This document shows, piece by piece, positions 8,358 through 15,842 of a stretch of DNA of 64,000 bases (its first letter is position 1; the number at the start of each line of letters is the position of its first letter). A model generated the notes under the pieces. The model saw only the letters and a list, made by a program, of their open reading frames with translations. It had not been told where the DNA came from and made no database searches. Both the position numbers and the translations under genes were made by a program. The DNA lies in assembly GCF_019976975.1 (NCBI RefSeq), contig NZ_AP024630.1, positions 2,108,001 through 2,172,000 on the forward strand. The letters are read 5' to 3'. The DNA comes from Arthrobacter sp. NtRootA1. GTDB taxonomy: Bacteria > Actinomycetota > Actinomycetes > Actinomycetales > Micrococcaceae.

Positions 8358-8551
8358 TGCTGGGACAGGGTGATGACAGCTGCCGGGCAACGCACCGCTG
8401 CGTCCCGCAGCTTCGATTCCTGTTCGGCGGGAGGGTGCGCGTTGAGGACGACGACAATGCCGTCGTCCTCATTCTGGTCAAAGATTTCGGGTGCCGCGAT
8501 GGCGCACACGCCGGCTCCAACACACTTGCTTACGTTGATGTCGAAGTTCAT
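8354..8551 (-). CDS. 3Fe-4S type ferredoxin
   Basis: 65-residue acidic ferredoxin with three cysteine ligands: Cys10 and Cys16 in CVGAGVC and Cys55 in RCPAAVI. The usual second cysteine of a 4Fe-4S site is replaced by Gly12/Ala13, which is the pattern of the [3Fe-4S] ferredoxins that serve actinobacterial P450s. It sits between the P450 (stop overlaps this ATG by 4 bases) and the reductase (its own stop overlaps that ATG by 4 bases), so the three proteins should be made in step. Confidence 0.93.
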   Translation of the reverse strand: MNFDINVSKCVGAGVCAIAAPEIFDQNEDDGIVVVLNAHPPAEQESKLRDAAVRCPAAVITLSQQ

Positions 8552-9825
8552 GAAATTACCTCATCCCAGTTGATCATCAGCTTTTTGATCCCGTATACGA
8601 GCATGTCGTTCTTGAAAGGGATGTCCGTTTCCGGGGTCTCAACCCTCAGGCCCGATAGCCGGCGGAACAACTCGGGGAGTGCAATGCGCAGTTCAAGGCG
8701 TGCAAGATGCTGCCCGAGGCACTGATGCGGTCCGTACCCAAAGCCGAGATGGGCAGAGCGCCTTTCAAGGTTCAGCTGGTCACCATCAGAGATAAACCGG
8801 TTATCCCTGTTGGCCGATTCAAGGACCACAGCCACATGTTCGCCCGCGCGGATTGTCTGCCCGGCAATGGTGGTGTCTTTGACCGCTTTGCGCAGGACAC
8901 CGTTGTGCACAATGGTGAGATAGCGGATCAGCTCATCGACGCCTGTTTCCATGACAGCCGGATTCTGTAGCTTTCCAGCTTGGTCCGGATGCTGCAGGAG
9001 GGCGTAGGTGCCAAGAGTGATCATGTTTGCCGTGGTGTCATGACCTGCGGCCAAAAGCAGGAGCGCTAGCCCTTGGAGCTCTGCGGCATCCATGGGGCGG
9101 TCGGTGGGTTCCAGGATGAGTCGGCTGAGCAGGTCGTCACCGGGATTCTCCTGTTTCGACTGGATGAGGTTCGCGAAGAAGCCCGCGCTCTGGATGGCTG
9201 CCGCCTGGCGTTCCTTGAGAGGCAGGCTCAAATCGACTTGAGAGGCCGTAGCGTTCTCAAATTCGGATCGTTGACCCTCGGGCACTCCGAGGATCTCGCT
9301 GATCACTAAAGCGGGGACGGGCAGCGCAAACTCGCGGTAGAGGTCGAGCGGGCCTTTCTGCTGGCCGATGCGGTCGATGTGCGTAGCGACGAGGTCCCTG
9401 ATGAATGGCTCGAGACGCGCTATCCGCTTGACCATGAACTCCCGGGCCAGGCGGAGCCGGAGCCGGGAGTGGGAATCACCGTCATGCCTGAGCATGACGC
9501 CCGGTGGCGGGGGTGCGCCAAGGTTGTCTTTGTCGCCCATCAGGTGGGATGAACTGGCGTCTACATTGCTGAAGGTCTCGGCGTCGCCCAGGACTGTACG
9601 CGCATCCTCATAGCCGCTGACGAGCCACACATCGAAGCCTGCAGGAGTGTCGACGCGCAGTACGGGGTCCGAGGTGCGAATACCTTCGTACCTCGGGTCG
9701 GGATCAAACGGGCACCGGTTGGTCGGAAACGGCGCGGTTGCCGGTGGCGGCTGCTGAATTGTTGATGTCAAAGGAATCGGCTCCTGTATCTGCGGGGCGA
9801 CGACGTTGTTGCTGTTCGGTTTCAC
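8548..9825 (-). CDS. Cytochrome P450, CYP105-like
   Basis: 425-residue soluble bacterial P450. I-helix oxygen-activation motif AGHDTT at about 260-265, K-helix ExxR as ELIR at 298-301, and heme loop FGYGPHQCLG with the proximal Cys at about 369. The wording around PFDPDPRYEGIR, MLRHDGDSHSRLR and LTIVHNGVLRKA resembles the CYP105 family of actinomycetes, whose members hydroxylate many xenobiotics and natural products. The N-terminus is uncertain: the first start is a GTG at 9825 with a weak site, and a TTG near residue 20 (LTSTIQQ) has a better-placed GGAG. It heads an operon with its ferredoxin and reductase. The substrate is unknown; the sugar-catabolic neighbourhood is not proof of a sugar substrate. 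Confidence 0.93.
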   Translation of the reverse strand: MKPNSNNVVAPQIQEPIPLTSTIQQPPPATAPFPTNRCPFDPDPRYEGIRTSDPVLRVDTPAGFDVWLVSGYEDARTVLGDAETFSNVDASSSHLMGDKDNLGAPPPPGVMLRHDGDSHSRLRLRLAREFMVKRIARLEPFIRDLVATHIDRIGQQKGPLDLYREFALPVPALVISEILGVPEGQRSEFENATASQVDLSLPLKERQAAAIQSAGFFANLIQSKQENPGDDLLSRLILEPTDRPMDAAELQGLALLLLAAGHDTTANMITLGTYALLQHPDQAGKLQNPAVMETGVDELIRYLTIVHNGVLRKAVKDTTIAGQTIRAGEHVAVVLESANRDNRFISDGDQLNLERRSAHLGFGYGPHQCLGQHLARLELRIALPELFRRLSGLRVETPETDIPFKNDMLVYGIKKLMINWDEVIS

Positions 9826-10160
9826 CTGCGGTTGGGATAGTTACAGCCTCTCGCCCAAGCCGCAGGAAGTAAGCCCGCAGCTGTGGTATTTCAGATACTG
9901 CATCCGCAGTACCTTCGTTCTGTGCCTGTCGGTATTCCGGCCGGTGACTTTTAGCCTCCCGCGGCCGCGTGGTCCCAGCACTTGCGGCCGCGCGGCCCTT
10001 CATGGAATCTGGCCAGTAGATTCAGGAGTTCACTGGCAGGTGGACCTCAGCCTGTACGGTCCTGACAGCCAAAAGAGGAGGCCCGTCAGCATCCGTCCGA
10101 TCGCTCTCAGTGGTGGTCTCAGCTCCGGGCCATTCGTCTGGAGCCGGTTTTCGTCGGCTC
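9826..10160. other. Gene-free stretch upstream of the P450 operon
   Basis: 335 bases with no supportable gene in either direction. It must contain the promoter of the P450 operon, but I see no clear palindromic operator or terminator here. Short open frames that cross it are low-complexity shadows. Confidence 0.5.
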
Positions 10161-10373
10161 TCAGAACCTGACTCTTTCGTGGATTTCACCGCATGGTACG
10201 GACAGGTCGACCGCAATCTGAAATTCAGTGATGCTGTACCGGGTAACTGAGATACCTCTGCGGCTCCTAATCGCTTCTGGGATGAGTTCCTGAACGGCGG
10301 TGCTGATAGCTGTGTCTTTCGTATTCGCGTCCTTGACCTGTACGTCCAGGACCTGGGGATAAGGGTGAGGCAT
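10161..10373 (-). CDS. Small hypothetical protein (70 aa)
   Basis: A 70-codon frame starting with ATG at 10373 and preceded by a strong GGAGG with 4-base spacing. The protein (start MPHPYPQVLDVQVKDAN, end VPCGEIHERVRF) has a mixed alpha/beta composition, no signal peptide and no membrane segment. Its second half, RRRGISVTRYS-like followed by FQIAVDLSVPCG, recalls small uncharacterised Micrococcaceae proteins with a VPCG-type ending, but I cannot name a family. It lies between the P450 operon and the LacI gene and is transcribed away from the latter, so the operator at 10472 could control it too. Confidence 0.5.
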   Translation of the reverse strand: MPHPYPQVLDVQVKDANTKDTAISTAVQELIPEAIRSRRGISVTRYSITEFQIAVDLSVPCGEIHERVRF

Positions 10374-10471
10374 CGGGCCTCCAGTTTGCCGCGGCAAAGC
10401 AGCCGACGGACTCGGGTTATGCGCGTATTGGGGGATGGCCGAGCAGGCCCTTATCAAGGTAAACACCCACA

Positions 10472-10485
10472 TTGGCACGCGTCAA
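10472..10485. promoter_or_regulatory. LacI-type operator TTGGCACGCGTCAA
   Basis: A 14-bp near-palindrome with the central CpG typical of LacI-family operators. It differs in one base from the copy at 20001. It lies about 100 bases upstream of the LacI gene at 10589 and about 100 bases from the start of the small minus-strand gene at 10373, consistent with autoregulation. Confidence 0.7.
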
Positions 10486-10519
10486 TAGTTGTATCTTGGG
10501 GGGACTGCGGTAGGCTGGG

Positions 10520-10592
10520 CATGTCTTTGAAGCGTGTCAATGAGGCCGCCCAAAAGGTCCTGGCGCAGGGAAGAGAGGGGAAGCTGTTATGA
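10520..10592 (+). CDS. Possible short leader ORF overlapping the LacI start
   Basis: A 23-codon frame, MSLKRVNEAAQKVLAQGREG plus KLL, whose TGA overlaps the LacI ATG (ATGA at 10589). Its ribosome site is weak (GGTAGG, 6 bases away). It may be a coupled leader peptide, or the remains of an N-terminal extension now in a different frame from the regulator. The LacI gene's own GAGGGG site lies inside it. No known family. Confidence 0.3.
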
Positions 10593-11551
10593 CAGGCAGT
10601 GCTGACGTTGCCCTTCGTGCAGGCGTTTCTAGGTCTACAGTGAGTCAGATTCTCAACGGCCGTGCCCACCTGTTTTCCGAAGAAACGGTCGCAAAGGTTA
10701 GAGAAACAGCGGCGGTTATGGGTTACCGCCCGTCGTTGGCTGGACGAACACTGGTCCGTGGTAAGAGCGACATCGTCATCACGCTCATACCGGACATCAC
10801 TTTCGGGCCGACCGTTCGTGAATTCGTGGATCTCCTGACAGAAGGGTTGGCGAAGGAAGGCCTGACGAACCTGCTTCGGCTTTCGTCATCAGACGATACC
10901 CTTCAAGACGCGGTCCTTGGGCTGCGTCCTCACTCGATCGTGACAATGGCTCCGCTCCGGCCTGAAGACATTGAGCGCCTCGAAAAACAGGGTATTTACG
11001 TGATTGGACAATCCCAGGCTTTCCAGGCCGCGGCTGACGTGACTATCGGCCGCCTTCAGGCTGAGCATCTTCTGGGCCAGGACTACAAGCGCATTGCCGT
11101 TGTCCGCCCGCGATCGATACGGGAGCAATACAGCGCTCCGGAACGCGAGAAGGGAGTGCTCGAATATGGCAGCCTTCACGCTATGGAAGTTCTGCCTACC
11201 TTGGAGATTGGCCTTACCAGCGACGAAGCTTTGAAAGCAGTGGGCAGCCTTCCGGCGGGAAGGATTGGTTTAGCGTGTTACAACGATGAGGTGGCCTTGG
11301 CGATTTTAGGGGCCGCTCTTCGAGAAGGAGTCAGCATTCCCGCGGAGATGGGAATTATCGGGGTCGACAACTCTGTGATCGCCCGCGCTTCGACTCCGAC
11401 AATTACGTCTATCAGCATGGACTTGGAGCTAAACGTACGCGAACTGGTCGGCCACATCGTCTCCGGCCGGGAGCTGCGGATCCCGCCTGAAGCAACCGAT
11501 GAGTACACGCGTGGTTTCACAGTCATCCAAGGAGACACCACCCGGCGGTAG
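10589..11551 (+). CDS. LacI family transcriptional regulator
   Basis: 320-residue sugar-responsive repressor. The helix-turn-helix is at the very N-terminus (ADVALRAGVSRSTVSQILNG, residues 5-24), with the hinge helix region ending near GYRPSLAGRTL and a periplasmic-binding-protein-like effector domain after that (GLACYNDEVALAI, GIIGVDNSVIARASTPTITSI near the C-terminus). The usual first residues before the ADVA helix are short here. A 14-bp operator copy lies in its own upstream region; the same palindrome occurs before five glycan-utilisation transcription units between 19701 and 36006, so this protein is my candidate regulator of that set. That link is inferred. Confidence 0.92.
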   Translation: MTGSADVALRAGVSRSTVSQILNGRAHLFSEETVAKVRETAAVMGYRPSLAGRTLVRGKSDIVITLIPDITFGPTVREFVDLLTEGLAKEGLTNLLRLSSSDDTLQDAVLGLRPHSIVTMAPLRPEDIERLEKQGIYVIGQSQAFQAAADVTIGRLQAEHLLGQDYKRIAVVRPRSIREQYSAPEREKGVLEYGSLHAMEVLPTLEIGLTSDEALKAVGSLPAGRIGLACYNDEVALAILGAALREGVSIPAEMGIIGVDNSVIARASTPTITSISMDLELNVRELVGHIVSGRELRIPPEATDEYTRGFTVIQGDTTRR

Positions 11552-11680
11552 GACTAATTCCTACTGCCAATGCAGTACCAACGCACCTGCGTTCGACGGA
11601 TGTCCATAAGGTGCTGTCCTCAGATCATTGGTGAAGGGCTTTCAAGACACACCCTTTCCATCAATTGTTAGGACTATCGC

Positions 11681-13924
11681 ATGGCTGCATTTCTTGCCCG
11701 TATTGGGAGGCTGGCGGGCCGTCATCGTATCGCTGCCATTACGGTATGGCTGGGTCTTCTGGCTGTGTTTTCGGTCGTTGCATTGGGCGGGATGAAATTT
11801 AGCGACGGTGCCTTCGACGTGCCGGGCACCGAATCCAGCAAGGCCATGGGCCTGCTGGAAGACCATTTCCCGTCCACACCCGCCGGCTCTGGCGAACTGC
11901 AGCTTGTGGTGCAGTCGCCTGCCGGGACCGGGCTGACGGCCCCTGGGCCGGCGGATTCCCTGACTAGGGCAATCGAGCAGCTGCGTTCCCTTCCCAACGT
12001 CAGCCAAGTGCTGGACCCACGGGATCCGGCGCGTCCGTTCCTTTCTGCCGACGGCACTACAGCGGTCATCCAGGTATCCCTTGAAGGGTTAGAGGACTCA
12101 GAGCGTGAGACTGTGCATAATAACGTCACCGAAGTTGCGGAAGGGGTCCGCGGGCAAGGGCTGACGGCCGAGGTGGGCGGGTCCCTTGCCTCGGGTATTC
12201 CTGAGATCCTTGGACCGTCTGAAGCCGTCGGGGCAGGCATTGCTTTTCTTGTCCTGGTCTTGACCTTTGGCTCCCTTGTCGCGGCGGGCGCGAACATGCT
12301 GAGCGCATTGATCGGCGTCGCAACCGGGATTCTCGGAATCCTTGCGTATTCGTCTATCAGTCCCATTGGCAATGTCACGCCGATCTTGGCTGTGATGCTT
12401 GGCCTCGCTGTTGGCATCGATTACAGCCTCTTCATTCTTGCCCGCTTCCGTGCGGAGCTGCGCGAGGGCCGTACGGTTGACGCGGCCATTGGCAGAGCCA
12501 CTGGCACGGCAGGTTCTTCAGTCGTGTTCGCGGGGGCGACTGTCATCATCGCCCTGGCCGGACTCACGGTTGTTGGCATTCCGTTCATCGGAGAAATGGG
12601 TCTGGCCGCGGCCTTTGCAGTAGGTGTGGCGGTGCTGTTGTCACTGACGTTGCTGCCTGCTTTGATGTCATTCATGGGTCTTCGGGCTCTGTCCAAGCGG
12701 GACCGCAGGCAACTTTCCGCTGCCGAATCGGCACGTGTCCCTACACGGGTGCCGGGATTCCTCTCCGGTTGGGCGCAGTTCGTTGTGACCCGGCCTCTTG
12801 TCTCAGTGGTTGGCGGCACCCTGCTGCTCATCGTAATGGCCCTGCCGTTGCTGTCGATGAAAACAACCCTTTCAGTACCTGGCGGCGAAGACCCGGAATC
12901 AACGCAACGGGCTGCCTACCAGATCGTCAGCGACAAATTTGGGCAGGGCTCACAGGACCCCCTTGTGGTCCTCGTTGAAACCCCTGGAGGCGGCCTGCAG
13001 GAAAGAATCCCCGAAGTTCAGGAGTTCCTGGCAGGGATCGACAACGTGGCGCTGGCGGTGCCCGCAGGCGTGGCCAGCAGCGGAGACGCGGCGATAGTGT
13101 CCGTGATTTCCAAATCTGGTCCCCTCGATGACCGGACCATGCAGTTGGTGCGGGACATCCGCGCCGAAGCACATAACCTTCCCGGAGCCAACCTGTACGT
13201 CACCGGAGCCACCGCACTGGGTTTGGATGCGGACGCGCAGCTCAGGCAGGCCCTAGGACTTTACGTTGCCCTGATTGTCGGCCTTTCCCTGATCCTGCTG
13301 GTCATCCTGTTCCGTTCCGTGCTTGTTCCCGTTGTTGCCACGGCTGGATTCCTTCTGTCTTTGGGCGCGGGACTGGGAGCGACCACCGCAGTGTTCCAGT
13401 GGGGGTGGCTGGGGGACGCGATCCAGGCTCCGCAAGGAAATCCTCTGCTCAGCCTGCTGCCGATTATCTTGACCGGCATCCTGTTCGGTCTTGCCATGGA
13501 CTATCAGGTGTTTCTTGTAACGCGGATCCAGGAGGCATACGGGCAGGGAATCCATCCCAAACAGGCAATTCTTCGCGGTTTCAAAACCTCCGCCGGCGTG
13601 GTGGTCGCCGCCGCAGGCATCATGGCAGCGGTCTTTGGAGGGTTTGCCTTGAGTCACTCTTCCCTAGTCGGTTCGATAGCCCTTGCCCTGGCCGTGGGTG
13701 TCGTTGCCGATGCCTTCATCGTTCGGATGGTTATTGTTCCCGCCGCGCTTGCTCTCTTGGGCCGCTCCGCGTGGTGGATGCCCAAATCGTGGCCGGCACG
13801 CCTGGTAGGACTTGATGTCGAGGGCCACCACCTCAATACTGTGGAACATCAGGAAGCCAGGGGCACCGATAATGCCGAACAGGACGCAACCGACGCCGAG
13901 CCATTCCCCATCGGACGCCGCTGA
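11681..13924 (+). CDS. MMPL family RND-type transporter
   Basis: 747-residue integral membrane protein with two repeats of the MMPL/SSD fold: N-terminal helix near residues 20-40, extracytoplasmic loop with EDHFPSTPAGSGELQ, helices with GLAVGIDYSLFILARFR (conserved GxDY) near 240-255, and the second repeat with GLAMDYQVFLVTRIQE near 600-615. MMPL proteins export lipids, siderophores or drugs by proton antiport. The C-terminal 45 residues after WWMPKSW are hydrophilic. The gene is followed, one base after its stop, by a histidine kinase and response regulator, suggesting it is the target or partner of that two-component system. Confidence 0.93.
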   Translation: MAAFLARIGRLAGRHRIAAITVWLGLLAVFSVVALGGMKFSDGAFDVPGTESSKAMGLLEDHFPSTPAGSGELQLVVQSPAGTGLTAPGPADSLTRAIEQLRSLPNVSQVLDPRDPARPFLSADGTTAVIQVSLEGLEDSERETVHNNVTEVAEGVRGQGLTAEVGGSLASGIPEILGPSEAVGAGIAFLVLVLTFGSLVAAGANMLSALIGVATGILGILAYSSISPIGNVTPILAVMLGLAVGIDYSLFILARFRAELREGRTVDAAIGRATGTAGSSVVFAGATVIIALAGLTVVGIPFIGEMGLAAAFAVGVAVLLSLTLLPALMSFMGLRALSKRDRRQLSAAESARVPTRVPGFLSGWAQFVVTRPLVSVVGGTLLLIVMALPLLSMKTTLSVPGGEDPESTQRAAYQIVSDKFGQGSQDPLVVLVETPGGGLQERIPEVQEFLAGIDNVALAVPAGVASSGDAAIVSVISKSGPLDDRTMQLVRDIRAEAHNLPGANLYVTGATALGLDADAQLRQALGLYVALIVGLSLILLVILFRSVLVPVVATAGFLLSLGAGLGATTAVFQWGWLGDAIQAPQGNPLLSLLPIILTGILFGLAMDYQVFLVTRIQEAYGQGIHPKQAILRGFKTSAGVVVAAAGIMAAVFGGFALSHSSLVGSIALALAVGVVADAFIVRMVIVPAALALLGRSAWWMPKSWPARLVGLDVEGHHLNTVEHQEARGTDNAEQDATDAEPFPIGRR

Positions 13925-13925
13925 C

Positions 13926-15059
13926 ATGACTCTCACTCCCCGGCCGGGTTCTCGGTGGGAGGTTGCGCTCGATGCTGCTGCCGTCCTAGCTTTCCTGTCG
14001 GAACTCATGAGAGGAGCAACGGCCGGAACCTATGAAGGCGTCGTCCTGGTGGCAGCAATGCTCATCGCTGCCACCTTGCGTCGGAAGTTCCCGGCCTCTG
14101 CCACTGGCGCGGCAATCATTGCCAGTGCCTTGGTGGCAGGCGTTCCCGGAGCAGTAATATCTGTCTGGGTCATAGCCCAGGTCTGTATTTTCTCGCTCAC
14201 GCTACGCCGTTCCGGTGCGGCCTCGGTTGCTCTTCCGGTATTACACGCCTGCACCCTTTATGTCGGCGGTCTGGTCTTCTTGCGGCTCGCACCATTTGAC
14301 GTGGTGTCGTTGAGCTTGCCTGTATGGACGGCAGCTGCCGCTTCAGCCGGATACGCTCTGCGATCCCACAACGAAACAATTTCTGCTCTCCGGGATAAGG
14401 TCGCTGCGTCGGCCGCGGCGAAGGACAGCGAAATCCAACGCAGACTCGGCGAGGAACGAATCAGAATCGCCAGGGATCTGCACGACGCCGTGGCACACAA
14501 TATCGCCATTATCAACGTCCATTCAGGCGCCGCTGAAAAGGCGCTGGATCAGGACCGAGAGCGTGCGAAAGAATCACTCGAACAGGTGCGGGCAGCAAGC
14601 AGAAACGTGCTAAGGGAACTCCAAGACATACTCCTCATTCTCCGTTCCGCCGGCCATCGGGATGATGCCGGACCCATCCCCAGCGTTGAAGGCATCCCGG
14701 CCCTGCTGGAGAGCTCACGGGAGCTGGGCCTTGCAATCGATGCCACCATCAAATCACTGCCTGGTGTTTCTCCAGCGGGGGAGGCCGCGCTGTACCGTGC
14801 GGTCCAGGAAGCACTTACCAACGCCCACCGGCACGGAAACGGGCGGGCACACCTTGTACTCGACGCGCAAGATGGATCCGTTGTCCTGACCATTTCGAAC
14901 ACCTACAGGCCCGGTCGTGACCGTCAGGGCGGCTATGGCCTGATAGGCATGCGGGAACGAGCCGAATCCGCAGGCGGCGACCTGTATACGCGGGATGAAA
15001 ACGGTACCTTCCTGCTTAGAGTAACTGTGCCAGCCATCAAGACGAAGGAGAGGGAATGA
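13926..15059 (+). CDS. Sensor histidine kinase, NarL/DesK-type (HisKA_3)
   Basis: 377-residue kinase with about five hydrophobic helices in residues 15-145, then a HisKA_3 dimerisation helix RIARDLHDAVAHNIA with phospho-acceptor His186, and a HATPase domain with N-box QEALTNAHRHG and G-box GGYGLIGMRERAESAGG. The ATG at 13926 is one base after the transporter's stop; an open frame extending back to 13812 overlaps the transporter and was not used. It should phosphorylate the response regulator encoded next (ATGA overlap). The stimulus is not evident; the lack of a large extracytoplasmic loop suggests membrane sensing. Confidence 0.92.
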   Translation: MTLTPRPGSRWEVALDAAAVLAFLSELMRGATAGTYEGVVLVAAMLIAATLRRKFPASATGAAIIASALVAGVPGAVISVWVIAQVCIFSLTLRRSGAASVALPVLHACTLYVGGLVFLRLAPFDVVSLSLPVWTAAAASAGYALRSHNETISALRDKVAASAAAKDSEIQRRLGEERIRIARDLHDAVAHNIAIINVHSGAAEKALDQDRERAKESLEQVRAASRNVLRELQDILLILRSAGHRDDAGPIPSVEGIPALLESSRELGLAIDATIKSLPGVSPAGEAALYRAVQEALTNAHRHGNGRAHLVLDAQDGSVVLTISNTYRPGRDRQGGYGLIGMRERAESAGGDLYTRDENGTFLLRVTVPAIKTKERE

Positions 15060-15724
15060 CGGCGGTACTCATCGTTGATGATCAATCCATGATCCGGGCG
15101 GGCCTGCGCGGCATCCTGGAGAACTCGGGAATCACGATTGTGGGCGAAGCTTCGGATGGACGTGAAGCTGTCCGCATGACCCGGCAGCTGAAGCCCGACC
15201 TGGTCCTCATGGACCTGCGAATGCCTGTTCTCGATGGCATGGCCGCAACCCGTGCCATACGAAGCGATGAGACCCTCGCGGAAGTCAAAGTTCTCGTCCT
15301 CACAACGTTCGACGGCGACAGGGACGTCATCGGAGCCCTTGAAGCCGGGGCATCAGGGTTCCTGAGTAAGGGCGCAAGCCCGGACGAACTGGTCGCGGCT
15401 GTTCTGGACGCCGCCGCGGGGCAAACGACCCTGTCGACAACTGCGGCGTCCGCAGCCATCCGCCACATCTCTGCCACAGCTCAACGGCCGCCGGCCGCGC
15501 CCGATCCGCAGTTGCTTCGGCTCGTCGGCCAGCTAACGCCCAGGGAACGGGACATGGTGGCTGCTGCTGCCACCGGCATGGACAACCCTGCCATTGCCCG
15601 CGAACTCCACATTTCGCCGTTAACGGTCAAAACGCATCTCAACCGGGCTATGACAAAGTTGGGTGCAAGGGATCGTGGACAGCTTGTCGCGCTGGCGTTT
15701 AAATCCGGAATAGCCCAGGTATAG
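15056..15724 (+). CDS. LuxR/NarL family response regulator
   Basis: 222-residue two-domain regulator. The receiver domain has the acidic pair DD at 8-9, phospho-acceptor Asp53 (LVLMDLRMP), Thr in VLVLTTFDGD and Lys in GFLSKG. The C-terminal GerE/LuxR helix-turn-helix is LTPRERDMVAAAATG, then IARELHISPLTVKTHL. It overlaps the kinase gene by 4 bases (ATGA), forming a coupled pair. The probable target is the adjacent MMPL exporter operon. Confidence 0.94.
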   Translation: MTAVLIVDDQSMIRAGLRGILENSGITIVGEASDGREAVRMTRQLKPDLVLMDLRMPVLDGMAATRAIRSDETLAEVKVLVLTTFDGDRDVIGALEAGASGFLSKGASPDELVAAVLDAAAGQTTLSTTAASAAIRHISATAQRPPAAPDPQLLRLVGQLTPRERDMVAAAATGMDNPAIARELHISPLTVKTHLNRAMTKLGARDRGQLVALAFKSGIAQV

Positions 15725-15792
15725 CCTCTCGGGGTGCGGGCAGGCCGGAGATCTGCCGCCGCTATCCTGTATCCGGGATCGCAGTGGAAACT

Positions 15793-15826
15793 AGTGGGAG
15801 CCGGTCCTTTCGGACCGGCTCCCACT
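15793..15826. terminator. Bidirectional rho-independent terminator
   Basis: A perfect 15-bp stem (left arm AGTGGGAGCCGGTCC) with a TTTC loop, followed by TGTTTT on the plus strand. It lies between the convergent response regulator (ends 15724) and GH3 gene (ends 15843) and can serve both. Confidence 0.85.
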
Positions 15827-15842
15827 TGTTTTAGTGCCTTTG

